Assembly (NCBI GenBank): GCA_017501255.1
Contig: JAFVXE010000052.1
Span: 1 to 64,000, forward strand
DNA length: 64,000 bases
Direction of reading: 5' to 3'
Source of the DNA: Clostridia bacterium
Lineage (GTDB): Bacteria > Bacillota > Clostridia > Christensenellales > Aristaeellaceae
In this document: positions 16,647 through 25,517 of the stretch, one piece after another
Layout: the number at the start of each line of letters is the position of its first letter
Numbering within the stretch: the stretch's first letter is position 1
The notes under the pieces: model-generated
Databases searched by the model: none
The model's input: the letters and a program-made list of their open reading frames with translations, nothing else
What the model was told of the DNA's origin: nothing
Position numbers and translations under genes: made by a program

Positions 16647-17906
16647 CTACACCCCCACCAAATCCTCCACTTTTTCGATATCTGCGCCCAAGGCACGCAG
16701 TTTTTCCGGCAGATCCTGGTAGCCCCGCTCAATGTGCCCTGCCGGGTCGTTCAATACGGTTTCGCCCCGTGCCAGCAAGCCTGCCAGCATCAAAGCTGCC
16801 CCTGCCCGCAGGTCGGTGGAGCGCACCACACCGCCCCGAAGCGGTGTACCGCCTTCCACAATGGCCATGCCGCCCTCCACCCGAATCTGGGCACCCAGCC
16901 GGTTCAGTTCTGTCACGTGCATAAAGCGGTTCTCAAACACTGTTTCGTGCAGCATACTGCTGCCATGGCAGCTGAGGGCCACCACTGTCATGGGCGCCTG
17001 CATATCCGTTGGAAAGCCCGGATAGGCTAAGGTTCGTACCTCAAAAGGTGAGATGGCCCGGCCATTTACCCGGATACCAGCCGGAGTTTCCCGGAGACCC
17101 ACGCCAGTTTCCGCCAGTTTGAACAGCAGCGAGCGCAGATGTTCCACACAGGCGCCCCGCACCAGTACGCTCCCTTCCGTAATGGCAGCGGCGCACAGCA
17201 GCGTTCCCGCCTCCACCCGGTCGGGGATGGGCTTATAGATGGTGCCATGCAGCCTGTCCACCCCCATGATGGTCACTGTGCCCGTGCCTGCACCATTGAT
17301 GCACGCCCCCATCCGATTGAGGCAGTTGGCCAGATCCACGATCTCCGGCTCCTTGGCGGCGTTTTCCAGCGTGGTCAGGCCGTCTGCCAACACAGCTGCC
17401 ATCATCAGGTTTTCCGTTGCGCCCACGCTGGGCAGATCCAGATAGATGCGGGTGCCGGTCAGCCGCCCGCTGAGATGCCGCCTGCCGCCGATGGGATGCA
17501 CCTGTGCGCCCATGGCCTGCAAGCCTTTCAGGTGCAGATCAATAGGCCGCTGCCCAATGGCGCATCCCCCCGGCAGCCCCACGCAGGCGCTGCCGCTGCG
17601 GGTAAGAATGGGGCCCAATACCAGAATGCTGGCCCGCAGCTTGCGCATATGCTCATCGTGGCTGGGGCTCTGGGGCTGCAATGCGCAGACCGACACATCG
17701 CTGCCATTGCGCTTGACTTCTGCGCCGCAATCCCGCAGAATCCCCAGCAGGGTTTCTACATCCGTGATGTGGGGCACTTCCTTGATCACCAGCGGATCCT
17801 CCGTCAGAAGCCCGGCAGCCAGCAGCGGCAACACTGCATTTTTCGCCGTGCTGACCTCCACCTCACCGCTGAGCTTGGGCGTGTGCCGGATCAGATATGT
17901 TGCCAT
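16647..17906 (-). CDS. murA: UDP-N-acetylglucosamine 1-carboxyvinyltransferase
   Basis: 419 residues, normal for MurA, which transfers enolpyruvate to UDP-GlcNAc in the first committed step of peptidoglycan synthesis. Cys115 in LPGGCAIGQRPIDLHLKG is the catalytic, fosfomycin-target cysteine. LSVGATENLMMAA-type and YPGFPTDMQAP motifs are also present. The ATG at 17906 was chosen because the family N-terminus starts here. Its ribosome site is modest (GGGGTG), and a 24-codon frame with a strong site overlaps its start, so the gene may be translated by coupling. Confidence 0.92.
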   Translation of the reverse strand: MATYLIRHTPKLSGEVEVSTAKNAVLPLLAAGLLTEDPLVIKEVPHITDVETLLGILRDCGAEVKRNGSDVSVCALQPQSPSHDEHMRKLRASILVLGPILTRSGSACVGLPGGCAIGQRPIDLHLKGLQAMGAQVHPIGGRRHLSGRLTGTRIYLDLPSVGATENLMMAAVLADGLTTLENAAKEPEIVDLANCLNRMGACINGAGTGTVTIMGVDRLHGTIYKPIPDRVEAGTLLCAAAITEGSVLVRGACVEHLRSLLFKLAETGVGLRETPAGIRVNGRAISPFEVRTLAYPGFPTDMQAPMTVVALSCHGSSMLHETVFENRFMHVTELNRLGAQIRVEGGMAIVEGGTPLRGGVVRSTDLRAGAALMLAGLLARGETVLNDPAGHIERGYQDLPEKLRALGADIEKVEDLVGV

Positions 17907-17965
17907 GGCTCCATCACCCCAAATGCGCCAATCCTTGCTGTTCCTGTCTTTCCTTGAACTTTCAT
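17891..17965 (-). CDS. 24-codon ORF overlapping the murA start (possible leader peptide)
   Basis: On the minus strand AGGAGGG is followed seven bases later by an ATG that opens a frame of 24 codons (MKVQGKTGTARIGAFG, then VMEPWQHI). It stops at a TGA 16 bases inside murA, in another frame. The ribosome site is far better than that of murA itself. This suggests a leader peptide or translational coupling; whether the peptide matters is unknown. Confidence 0.4.
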   Translation of the reverse strand: MKVQGKTGTARIGAFGVMEPWQHI

Positions 17966-18215
17966 GCGTCATCCCTCCTGCCAACTCATTGTGGCCTCCG
18001 AAACGGCAGCTCATGCCCGGTGGAAACCATTCGCAGCCTTGGCAGAAGGCCGATTGACAGCGCATCGGAGAAAAGATTGGGTGCATAGAGCATACGAATG
18101 AGCAGGAATCCGGCTTTCAGGGCACAATCATTGCCATGTCATCATATGGCGAAATGAGAGGAACGCTGTATTCCCTGCCAGCAATCGGACACTATGCGCA
18201 ATAAGAAAGCCGTGC

Positions 18216-18221
18216 TATAAT
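18216..18221 (+). promoter_or_regulatory. Extended -10 for uvrB
   Basis: TGCTATAAT, an extended -10, lies 31 bp before the uvrB start. No clear -35 and no LexA box are visible. The 345-bp gap between murA and uvrB otherwise holds only the short ORF described above. Confidence 0.5.
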
Positions 18222-18251
18222 AGAAGCGATACACAGGAAAGGAACCATCCC

Positions 18252-20255
18252 ATGAATCAATTTGTTTTGAAAGCGCCCTATCCCGCCGCCGGCGATCAGC
18301 CCGCCGCTATTGAAGCGCTGGCAAACGGCGTCAAGCAGGGTCTCAAGGATCAGGTGCTGCTGGGCGTTACCGGCAGCGGCAAAACCTTTACCATGGCTTC
18401 CATCATCGAGAAAATTCAGAAGCCCACGCTGGTGCTGGCTCACAACAAAACGCTGGCTGCCCAGCTTTGCAGCGAATTGAGGGCTTTTTTCCCGGACAGC
18501 GCCGTGGAGTATTTTGTCAGTTACTACGACTACTATCAGCCCGAGGCCTACATCGCCTCCAGCGATACCTACATTGAAAAGGACGCCTCCATCAACGAAG
18601 AAATTGATCGCTTGCGCCACAGCGCCACCGCTGCCGTCCGGGAGCGCAAGGATGTGATTATCGTTGCCAGCGTCAGCTGCATTTACTCCATGGGCGACCC
18701 CAGCGAGTACGAAGGCATGATGGTCAGTATGCGTCCGGGGATGCAAATCAGCCGTGACAAGCTGATCGAGCGTCTGGTGGAAATCCAGTACACCCGCAAC
18801 GATATCGACTTCAACCGTGGTTCCTTCCGGGTGCACGGGGATGTGCTGGAAATCATTCCTGCCAATGAACGGGAACACGGTCTGCGCATCGAATTTTTCG
18901 GCGATGAGATCGACCGCATCCGAGAGTTTGAAGTGGTCAGCGGCAATGCCCTGAGCACGCTGGAGCACGCCATGGTGTTCCCCGCCACCCACTACGCCAT
19001 GGATCGGGAAAAGATGAACCAGAACATTGACCAGATCGAGATTGATCTGGAAAAGCGGGTCAAGGAGCTGGAGGACGAAGGCCAGCCGCTGTATGCCCTC
19101 AGGCTTCGTCAGCGCACCCGGTACGATCTGGAAATGATGCGTCAGATCGGCTTCTGCACCGGCATCGAAAACTATTCCCGCTACTTTGACGGCCGCAAAC
19201 CCGGCGATGCGCCCTATTCCCTGCTGGACTACTTCCCCAAGGATTTCCTGCTCTTCATCGACGAAAGCCATGTAACCCTGCCGCAGGTGCGGGCGATGTA
19301 CAACGGCGACCATGCCCGCAAGAAAAGCCTTGTGGATTACGGTTTCCGTCTGCCCTCTGCCTATGATAACCGCCCTCTGGTGTACGACGAATTCCGCCAG
19401 CGGGTGAATCAGGTCATCTATGTCAGCGCCACACCGGGCGAATACGAGCTGCAAATGAGCCAGAACACGGTAGAGCAGATCATCCGCCCCACCGGCCTGC
19501 TGGATCCCAAGCTGATCCTGCGCCCTGCCACCGGTCAGGTGGACGATCTGGTGGGCGAGATCAACAAAACCGTGGCTAAAAACGAGCGTGTGCTGGTGAC
19601 TACGCTTACCAAGCGCATGGCGGAAAGCCTGACGGACTACCTGAAGAATCTGGGGATCCGGGTTCGATATCTGCACAGCGATATTCAGACCATGGAGCGC
19701 ACCCAGCTGATCCGTGATCTGCGCCTTGGCGAATACGATGTGCTGGTGGGCATCAACCTGCTGCGCGAAGGTCTGGATATGCCGGAAGTGAGCCTTGTGG
19801 CCATTCTGGATGCCGACAAGGAAGGTTTCCTCCGCAGCGAGACCACGCTGATTCAGACCATCGGCCGTGCCGCCCGAAACGTAGAAGGTCGGGTGATTCT
19901 CTATGGCGACCAGCTGACCGAAAGCATGGAAAAGGCCATGAACGAGACCAACCGTCGCCGGGCGTTGCAGCAGGCGTACAATGAATTGCACGGCATTACG
20001 CCCCAGAGCGTCAAGAGCACCGTGCAGGCCCTCATCCGCATTACCGACAGCATGGCTGCCGGTGCGCCGGAATCCATGAGCGAAGAAGAACTGACCGCCC
20101 TGATGAAGAGCGTGGAGGATCAGATGCTGTCCGCTGCCAAGGAGCTGGATTTCGAAAAAGCTGCCAAACTGCGCGACCAGCTGTTCCAGCTCAAGGGCGA
20201 GCGTGCGGATATCCAGAAGCCTCAGCAGCGCCGCCACCGCAAGAAAAAGTTCTGA
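18252..20255 (+). CDS. uvrB: Excinuclease ABC subunit B
   Basis: 667 residues, full length for UvrB, the damage-verifying helicase-like subunit of nucleotide-excision repair. Walker A is [11 protein letters not shown] (about 38-48). The beta-hairpin region is [11 protein letters not shown], motif II is DESH, the helicase motif is IGRAARN, and the C-terminal UVR motif (about 615-650) has [19 protein letters not shown] lies eight bases before the ATG. uvrA and uvrC are not in the window. Confidence 0.97.
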   Translation: MNQFVLKAPYPAAGDQPAAIEALANGVKQGLKDQVLLGVTGSGKTFTMASIIEKIQKPTLVLAHNKTLAAQLCSELRAFFPDSAVEYFVSYYDYYQPEAYIASSDTYIEKDASINEEIDRLRHSATAAVRERKDVIIVASVSCIYSMGDPSEYEGMMVSMRPGMQISRDKLIERLVEIQYTRNDIDFNRGSFRVHGDVLEIIPANEREHGLRIEFFGDEIDRIREFEVVSGNALSTLEHAMVFPATHYAMDREKMNQNIDQIEIDLEKRVKELEDEGQPLYALRLRQRTRYDLEMMRQIGFCTGIENYSRYFDGRKPGDAPYSLLDYFPKDFLLFIDESHVTLPQVRAMYNGDHARKKSLVDYGFRLPSAYDNRPLVYDEFRQRVNQVIYVSATPGEYELQMSQNTVEQIIRPTGLLDPKLILRPATGQVDDLVGEINKTVAKNERVLVTTLTKRMAESLTDYLKNLGIRVRYLHSDIQTMERTQLIRDLRLGEYDVLVGINLLREGLDMPEVSLVAILDADKEGFLRSETTLIQTIGRAARNVEGRVILYGDQLTESMEKAMNETNRRRALQQAYNELHGITPQSVKSTVQALIRITDSMAAGAPESMSEEELTALMKSVEDQMLSAAKELDFEKAAKLRDQLFQLKGERADIQKPQQRRHRKKKF

Positions 20256-20323
20256 TTTTTCAATGGTATGCCGCATCTTCCGCCATGCTCTGAAAAAAAG
20301 TTCAACTTTTTTGCAAAAACCGC

Positions 20324-20352
20324 TTGACAGAGAACCCACTTTGTCCTATAAT
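20324..20352 (+). promoter_or_regulatory. Strong promoter for the tRNA pair
   Basis: TTGACA at 20324-20329 and TATAAT at 20347-20352 with a 17-bp spacer, perfect consensus, 30 bp before the first tRNA. Confidence 0.92.
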
Positions 20353-20382
20353 AGCTTTCGCACCGATGAGGTGCAAGGCTGT

Positions 20383-20456
20383 TGGGGAATTGTGTAATGG
20401 CAGCACCTACGACTCTGACTCGTATTGTCTAGGTTCGAATCCTAGTTCCCCAGCCA
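20383..20456 (+). tRNA. tRNA-Gln(CTG)
   Basis: The acceptor stem TGGGGAA pairs with TTCCCCA, the TTCGAAT T-loop is present, and the anticodon stem TACGA/TCGTA holds the loop CTCTGAC with anticodon CTG (reads CAG). CCA is encoded. It is seven bases before tRNA-Glu and shares its promoter. Confidence 0.95.
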
Positions 20457-20463
20457 TTTTTTT

Positions 20464-20538
20464 GGCTCCATGGTCAAGCGGTTAAGACGTCGCCCTCTCA
20501 AGGCGAAATCAGGGGTTCGATTCCCCTTGGAGCTGCCA
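20464..20538 (+). tRNA. tRNA-Glu(CTC)
   Basis: The acceptor stem GGCTCCA pairs with TGGAGCT (one G-U), the T-arm is GGGGTTCGATTCCCC, and the anticodon stem TCGCC/GGCGA holds the loop CTCTCAA with anticodon CTC (reads GAG). CCA is encoded. Confidence 0.95.
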
Positions 20539-20542
20539 GAAT

Positions 20543-20572
20543 ATCCCGCAAGTTCACTTGCGGGATGTTTTC
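20543..20572 (+). terminator. Terminator of the tRNA transcript
   Basis: ATCCCGCAAG and CTTGCGGGAT form a perfect 10-bp stem with loop TTCA, followed by GTTTTCGTTTT. The next gene starts only 34 bp later. Confidence 0.85.
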
Positions 20573-20605
20573 GTTTTACTGGATTTTTACAAAGGAGGAA
20601 TCATC

Positions 20606-21163
20606 GTGGCTGCCTATCCCCGCTATTACTTCCAAAACAAAACCATCCTTCTGCGCCTGTGGGATCCGCAGGATGCTGCCTCCGCCTATCTGGATGGGCA
20701 GGACAGCGCCGCCATGGCTGCCATGTATCAGGAGATGACCCTGCCGCCGCAAAAGAAGCATCCCGATCCCAGCGGTGTCTCCGCTGAACACAGTCCGGCT
20801 GTGCCCGCCTTTACCATTACCGCACTGGACGGCAGCTATCTGGGACAGATCCACTTCAGCCATGTCAACGAGCGGCACGGAACTTTTTCGCTGAAGCTGT
20901 TCATCACCAACGAACAGCGGAGAAAGGGCTATGGCAAAGCTGCCATGGAGCTGTTGCTGAAATACGCCTTTGCGGAGCGCCGTCTGCACAAATTCGAGGG
21001 CTGTTGCCTTGCGGACAATACAGAAGCCGCTGCTCTGCTGTGCTCGCTGGGCTGCCAGCTGGAAGGCACCAGCCGGGAATGTGCCTTTCTGAACGGACAG
21101 TATCACGACCGGCTGCTGTTTGGGCTGACTGCCGATGAGTTCTTCGCAATTTCAAAACAGTGA
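20606..21163 (+). CDS. GNAT family N-acetyltransferase
   Basis: 185 residues from a GTG start seven bases after AAAGGAGG; there is no better ATG. The domain resembles the ribosomal-protein/polyamine type: GQIHFSHVNERHGTFSLKLFI core strands, NEQRRKGYGKAAMELLL acetyl-CoA loop (about 98-114) and the KFEGCCLADNTEAAALL segment. The substrate is unknown. No promoter fits between the tRNA terminator and the start, so it may depend on read-through from the tRNA promoter. Confidence 0.82.
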   Translation: MAAYPRYYFQNKTILLRLWDPQDAASAYLDGQDSAAMAAMYQEMTLPPQKKHPDPSGVSAEHSPAVPAFTITALDGSYLGQIHFSHVNERHGTFSLKLFITNEQRRKGYGKAAMELLLKYAFAERRLHKFEGCCLADNTEAAALLCSLGCQLEGTSRECAFLNGQYHDRLLFGLTADEFFAISKQ

Positions 21164-21208
21164 ATCTTTTGAACAATCCTGTACAGAAAGCATAAGGAGG
21201 CCTCTGCC

Positions 21209-21712
21209 ATGCTCCCCTCCCCCACTCCTGACCGCCTGCGCCACATGACCGCCATCTACCTTTGCCAGGGAGATAGCATCCTGCTTTTGTACCGTCAAGG
21301 CGGCCGAGTGGTCAACAATGTATGGGTAGGCTCAGCGGGCGGTCATTTTGAGCCGGAGGAGCTGAACGACCCCAAGGCCTGCGTGCTGCGGGAATTGCAG
21401 GAAGAGCTGGGCCTGACTAAAGAACAGCTGGACAGCCTGAGCCTCCGGTATATCGTTCTGCGCAATGCCAATGGCGAAGTGCGGCAGAATTATTTCTTCT
21501 TTGCCCAGCTGAAAGAGGGAGCGGAAAACGGACTTCTTTCCGACGAAGGACAGCTGCGATGGTTTGCCTTGGACGAGTTGACAGACCTGCCCATGCCGCC
21601 CTCTGCCCGGCAGGCCATCGACCACTGGTTGGCAGAAGGCAGGCACACCAACCTGCTGTACGGCGGCATCAGTCGGGCGGATACCGCAACCTTTCTCCCT
21701 ATGGATGAATGA
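21209..21712 (+). CDS. Nudix hydrolase
   Basis: 167 residues with AAGGAGG before the ATG. The Nudix signature lies at about 45-70: GGHFEPEELNDPKACVL followed by RELQEELGL. The catalytic REL-EE-G residues are intact, but the loop between the first Glu and the RE pair is two residues longer than the usual seven. Members hydrolyse nucleoside diphosphates linked to another group, often for nucleotide sanitation; the substrate is not predictable. It follows the GNAT gene by 45 bp. Confidence 0.88.
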   Translation: MLPSPTPDRLRHMTAIYLCQGDSILLLYRQGGRVVNNVWVGSAGGHFEPEELNDPKACVLRELQEELGLTKEQLDSLSLRYIVLRNANGEVRQNYFFFAQLKEGAENGLLSDEGQLRWFALDELTDLPMPPSARQAIDHWLAEGRHTNLLYGGISRADTATFLPMDE

Positions 21713-21723
21713 AAGGCAACAGC

Positions 21724-21761
21724 AAAAAACCAGAGCGTTTTCGAAACGCCCTGGTTTTTTT
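21724..21761. terminator. Bidirectional terminator
   Basis: AAAAAACCAGAGCGTTT pairs with AAACGCCCTGGTTTTTTT (one A-C mismatch) around loop TCG. It separates the Nudix gene (+) from the XRE gene (-). Confidence 0.85.
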
Positions 21762-21814
21762 GCAATTGAACTGCCCGGGAGGTCAGCAGAGCACTCCCCA
21801 GCAACGATACAAAA

Positions 21815-22258
21815 TCAGCCCAGCAGGCCGCCCAACACATCGCCCAAAGAACCAGCCAGAGAATCATCCTGATCCTTGAGCACCTTCATGGCCCGCTTCT
21901 TGTTATCGCTGGTAGCCTCGCGATAGGCTTCCACCAGCTTGCGCTCAGTGGCGGTCACCTGCATGGAGGTTTTCTTGGCAGTGCTGGTCTTCTTGGTGGT
22001 GGTCTTCTTTTCGGTCTTCTTGCCGGAGGTGGTCTTCTTGGAGGAAGTTCCCTTGGCGGCATTGATGAGGGAAGCCTGGGTTACGCCGCAAGCCTTAGCG
22101 ATCTTCTTCAGGTTAGCCTGGGACAGCTCCAACTCGCCACGCTCCGCCTTGCTGATGTCACTGGCAGACACACCGGCCAGTTTCCGGGCCAGTTCTTCCT
22201 GAGTAAAGCCTGCGCCTGTACGGGCTTCCTTAATCAAAGTACCGACTTTCTTAGCCAT
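21815..22258 (-). CDS. XRE-type helix-turn-helix protein with Lys/Thr-rich tail
   Basis: 147 residues from the ATG at 22258, nine bases after AAGGAG. Residues about 1-62 form a lambda-repressor-type helix-turn-helix (GTLIKEARTGAGFTQEELARKL, then SASDISKAERGE). Residues about 69-98 are nearly all Lys, Thr and Ser, with a pattern like histone H1 tails. The C-terminal about 45 residues are predicted helical and end in Gly/Leu. It has its own strong promoter and stands alone. DNA binding is very likely; whether it is a regulator or an abundant nucleoid-associated protein is open. Confidence 0.8.
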   Translation of the reverse strand: MAKKVGTLIKEARTGAGFTQEELARKLAGVSASDISKAERGELELSQANLKKIAKACGVTQASLINAAKGTSSKKTTSGKKTEKKTTTKKTSTAKKTSMQVTATERKLVEAYREATSDNKKRAMKVLKDQDDSLAGSLGDVLGGLLG

Positions 22259-22302
22259 ATGCATGATCTCCTTTGTGTTGAAAATTGATAGAGCTTATGG
22301 TC

Positions 22303-22331
22303 AGTATACATTCTTTTCCTTATTGCGTCAA
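22303..22331 (-). promoter_or_regulatory. Promoter for the XRE/Lys-rich protein gene
   Basis: On the minus strand TTGACG (22326-22331) and TATACT (22303-22308) are 17 bp apart, 45 bp before the start. Confidence 0.8.
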
Positions 22332-22359
22332 CACATGAGGCCACTCATCAATGCAAGCA

Positions 22360-22884
22360 TTATAATTCAATCCAAAACCGCTTGACCATACGGCCATCCA
22401 CCGGCACATCCTTTTCATACACACCGCCGTTTTTCAGAATGGTCTTTTCGCTGGCGATATTGCCATCATCGCAGGTGATCATCACCCGCTGAATGCCCAG
22501 CTTGCGGGCATTTTCCAGATCCATCCGGAGCATACGGGTGGCATAGCCCTTGCGGCGTTCCTCCGGGTGCACCGAATAGCCGATATGCCCGCCCCAGGTG
22601 CCCAGAACAGGATGGTCAATGTGGTGGCGCAGATCGATCATGCCCACCAGCTTGTTATCGCTGGTCCGGATCGCCAGATAGCAATCCGAAGGCACACGGC
22701 CCTCCGGGCAGGTTTCGGGGTGTTTTTCTGCCCGGACAAAAGCCAGCCATTCTTCCACCGTCTGGCAATCCAGCAGTTCGCCGCAGCCGCCGTCATCCTC
22801 CTTGCTTTCCAGAAAACGGGCACGGTATGCCCAGATCTGATCAGCATACGCCTCCGCAGGCTCAATCAAACGAATCTCATCCAT
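22360..22884 (-). CDS. GNAT family N-acetyltransferase
   Basis: 174 residues from the ATG at 22884; a TTG six bases earlier abuts the upstream stop codon. The acetyltransferase core shows LVGMIDLRHHIDHPVLG, the GGHIGYSVHPEERRKGYATRML acetyl-CoA strand and loop, and the ITCDDGNIASEKTILKNGG segment. This arrangement is the one often annotated as a predicted acetyltransferase of unknown substrate in Firmicutes. It is the last gene of the ThrE operon, six bases after the O-antigen-ligase-like gene. Confidence 0.85.
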   Translation of the reverse strand: MDEIRLIEPAEAYADQIWAYRARFLESKEDDGGCGELLDCQTVEEWLAFVRAEKHPETCPEGRVPSDCYLAIRTSDNKLVGMIDLRHHIDHPVLGTWGGHIGYSVHPEERRKGYATRMLRMDLENARKLGIQRVMITCDDGNIASEKTILKNGGVYEKDVPVDGRMVKRFWIEL

Positions 22885-22890
22885 GGTCAA

Positions 22891-24231
22891 TCACTCTTCT
22901 CTTTCTTCATTCATTGCCGGTGTAAACGCAGCGGTGGAAACAACCGGCGTTTCTCCGGCTGGCTTTCCCTCCAAAACCAGCAAAGTACCCAACGCCGCTA
23001 CAACCATTACATCCCGGCTGTAGCAGACCGTGCCCAGCGTGGCAGTGACCAGAACACTCAGCCACATCACACAGAGCCGTGCCTTGTCGGGATGATTCCA
23101 AAAATGGTGCCAGGCGCCTTTTCCCATCAATGCAATCATGACAGCAATCCCTGCGCTGCCCAGAATACCCATACCGGACAGCACATCCAAAACGTCGCTG
23201 TGGCGGCTGAGCAGTTCCTCGCTGCCCGGCAGGCTGCCCAGCAGCGGAGATTGCCGGATGCCCTGCCACGCCGTCTGATAGTGCACCAGTCGGGAATTCT
23301 CATCCGTTGCGCCGCCCTGCAAAGCGATCATCAGCTGTTCCAGGGAAAAAGCGAAACTGTCCAGCCCGGCCTGCGCAAACAGTGTGGTTGCCAACTTGAG
23401 TAACGGCATCCGCAGAAACCATACCAGCAACAGCGGAAGCACACCGCAAACCAGGGAAAGCCCCATCTTCACCTTGCCCCGGGACAGCCAGCGGATGATC
23501 GCCGCCAGAATCTCCACCGCCAGAATCACAGCGGCGTACAGCATAGCGTAGGTATACTGGGAGAGCACGATCATCATCGTCTGCAACGCCAGCAGAACCG
23601 TATAGGCCGCCCGTTTGCCGCCACGGCTGTGCTGCATTCCCAGAATGGTCAGGGGCAGCGCCGCCACCATGGCGTACACAAAATCATAGCCGCCGATGTT
23701 TTTCAGCATCAGTTCCTTCAGATATGCCTCATAGCCCGGCTCTGCGCAGCCCAGGGAACGGGAATAGGCATATACCGTATCCCCGCGGAAGAACATACCC
23801 TCCACCAGCCAGAAGATGGTGGTGAGCACGGTCGCCGTAACCGCAAACAGCAGCGTTCCTTTCAGCCAGCGCCACAAACGGCTGTCGCCTCTCTGGCGGG
23901 CATAGCCGCAAAAAACCAGCGGAAACCAGAACATACCGTTCTGCACATAGAAGGACGGCAGGTTATCACCGCCACGCCCTGCAAAGAAAAACAGAAGCAG
24001 CGGCATAACTGCAATGCAGAAGGCACGCAGAAGCAGCCCCAGCCAATCCCTTTTCCATGAAGCCCCATCCAGCAGAACGCCGATAGCAAACAAACCGACC
24101 GTCACAACGCCGGTGATGGCCCGCCCGGTGGTTTGCACAGCGGGCAGCAAAAGCCACAGCACATACAGCAAAATCGAAGCATTGCAAAGATTTGCCGACC
24201 ATTGTTCCGTCTTTCGGATTCTTTCTGTCAC
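22891..24231 (-). CDS. Polytopic membrane protein, O-antigen ligase/polymerase-like
   Basis: 446 residues from a GTG that overlaps the ThrE C-terminal gene stop (GTGA). About ten to eleven membrane helices are visible, with a large hydrophilic loop at about 290-350 containing NSRLVHYQTAWQGIRQSPLLG. This pattern (R-x3-W-x-G-I/R-x-SPLLG, with a later R/H) resembles Wzy/WaaL-type O-antigen ligase proteins. It would act at the outer face of the membrane on lipid-linked glycans. The assignment is by topology and short motifs only. Confidence 0.6.
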   Translation of the reverse strand: MTERIRKTEQWSANLCNASILLYVLWLLLPAVQTTGRAITGVVTVGLFAIGVLLDGASWKRDWLGLLLRAFCIAVMPLLLFFFAGRGGDNLPSFYVQNGMFWFPLVFCGYARQRGDSRLWRWLKGTLLFAVTATVLTTIFWLVEGMFFRGDTVYAYSRSLGCAEPGYEAYLKELMLKNIGGYDFVYAMVAALPLTILGMQHSRGGKRAAYTVLLALQTMMIVLSQYTYAMLYAAVILAVEILAAIIRWLSRGKVKMGLSLVCGVLPLLLVWFLRMPLLKLATTLFAQAGLDSFAFSLEQLMIALQGGATDENSRLVHYQTAWQGIRQSPLLGSLPGSEELLSRHSDVLDVLSGMGILGSAGIAVMIALMGKGAWHHFWNHPDKARLCVMWLSVLVTATLGTVCYSRDVMVVAALGTLLVLEGKPAGETPVVSTAAFTPAMNEEREE

Positions 24232-24680
24232 AGTTCTTCCTCCTTCGTATCCACTGGTTTACGCATAGAAAACAGCGCAGAACCGATACCTGTACCCATA
24301 ACAATCATCAAAATCAGGCTCATGGCCTGCACAGCCGTTTTGGCACCCAGGGTCATATCTCCCTGACCCATGGCGCTCATGGCCCGATACAGGCCGATTC
24401 CCGGCACCAGCGGCAGGATGGCGATGGTGACAAACACCGTGGAGATCATGTGCAGCTTTCTGGCAGCGACCTGCCCCAGAGCAGCCGCCAGCAGCGCCGC
24501 CACAAACATGGCCGGCAATTCAGCGCCGGTCAGCTGAAAAATGAGCCAGTATGCCGTATAGCCCAGCGAACCGATGGCTGCATCCCACAGGATGCCCTTT
24601 TTGGGGGCGTTGAGCAAAGCGCCGAAACCGGCTGCTCCCAGATACCCGGACACAATGGCCCGAAGCAAGCCTTCCAGCAT
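24228..24680 (-). CDS. Threonine/serine exporter, C-terminal-type subunit (ThrE_2)
   Basis: 150 residues, five membrane helices. The start is the ATG at 24680 with AGGAGG nine bases upstream; its A is the last base of the previous stop (TGATG). The LPLVPGIGLYRAM motif is typical of the small half of split ThrE exporters (DUF3815). It overlaps the downstream gene by four bases. Confidence 0.85.
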   Translation of the reverse strand: MLEGLLRAIVSGYLGAAGFGALLNAPKKGILWDAAIGSLGYTAYWLIFQLTGAELPAMFVAALLAAALGQVAARKLHMISTVFVTIAILPLVPGIGLYRAMSAMGQGDMTLGAKTAVQAMSLILMIVMGTGIGSALFSMRKPVDTKEEEL

Positions 24681-25444
24681 CACAGAACGCCTCCTATCCA
24701 TCCAAAGACCGCCGTGCCAATCAACGCACCGCCAGCCACAAGCGCTGCCGTCAGCAATGCCCGGGCACCATGAGCCGTACCGGACACCATATCTCCCCGG
24801 ACTACATCCAGCACCGCATTGGTCATACTCAACCCCGGCACCAGCGGCATCAGCGCACCGGCAACCATGGCATCCACAAGCCCCAGCCCGGTGATATGAT
24901 GAAACACCAGCGGCAGCAATGCTGAAATGGCGCTGCCCAGCACCAGCTTGATCATATTGTCATGCTGCCAGGACCAGACCCAGGGGATCATCTGGGTCAG
25001 TGCAGCCGCAATGGCGCTGATGACCATCTCCCACAGGGAACCTTCAAACATCAGCGCAAAACCAAGGGCTGTCAACGCAGCTGTCAGCGGTGCGTGCCAA
25101 CGGGAATGCGCCGCTGGTTTGGATAATTCCGTCAGTTTCACCAATAGTTCATCACCGGTGATGTCGCCCGCGCTTAACTGGCGGCTCAGCTGATTGACCG
25201 CATCCACCCGGCTCAAATCCGTATCCCTGCCATGCATACGGCACACGGAGGTTTGCCGCTCCCCCTGAGCATCCGTAAAGGAGATAAACAGACCGCTGGG
25301 CACGCCAAAAGCATCCGGTTCCTTCAGCCCCATGGCTTTTGCCATGCGGAAGATGGTATCCTCTGCCCGGTAGGTCTCGCCTCCGTTTTCCAGAATGATG
25401 CGCCCAGCCAATGTGAGCACTTTGATCTGCCCTGCGGTGGTCAT
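24680..25444 (-). CDS. Threonine/serine exporter, N-terminal-type subunit (ThrE)
   Basis: 254 residues from the ATG at 25444 with AGGAGG seven bases upstream. The cytoplasmic N-terminal half has the GGETYRAEDT and FGVPSGLFISF motifs of the ThrE/DUF1212 family. The C-terminal half has about five helices with LMPLVPGLSMTNAVLD. It pairs with the adjacent ThrE_2 subunit to export amino acids such as threonine or serine; the actual substrate in this organism is not known. It is first gene of a four-gene operon. Confidence 0.88.
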   Translation of the reverse strand: MTTAGQIKVLTLAGRIILENGGETYRAEDTIFRMAKAMGLKEPDAFGVPSGLFISFTDAQGERQTSVCRMHGRDTDLSRVDAVNQLSRQLSAGDITGDELLVKLTELSKPAAHSRWHAPLTAALTALGFALMFEGSLWEMVISAIAAALTQMIPWVWSWQHDNMIKLVLGSAISALLPLVFHHITGLGLVDAMVAGALMPLVPGLSMTNAVLDVVRGDMVSGTAHGARALLTAALVAGGALIGTAVFGWIGGVL

Positions 25445-25484
25445 ACGACGCCTCCTGTGTGAAATACAGACTGTTTCAGCATCC

Positions 25485-25513
25485 AGTATAGCAAAGCCTG
25501 CGATGGAAAGCAA
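25485..25513 (-). promoter_or_regulatory. Promoter for the ThrE operon
   Basis: On the minus strand TTGCTT (25508-25513) and TATACT (25485-25490) are 17 bp apart, with TGC before the -10. The left target duplication of the insertion sequence begins only five bases upstream of the -35. Confidence 0.6.
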
Positions 25514-25517
25514 GGGA

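Noticed and set aside
18192-20339. A 715-codon minus-strand open frame
   Set aside because: Antisense to uvrB, which is unmistakable; no family motifs on the minus strand.
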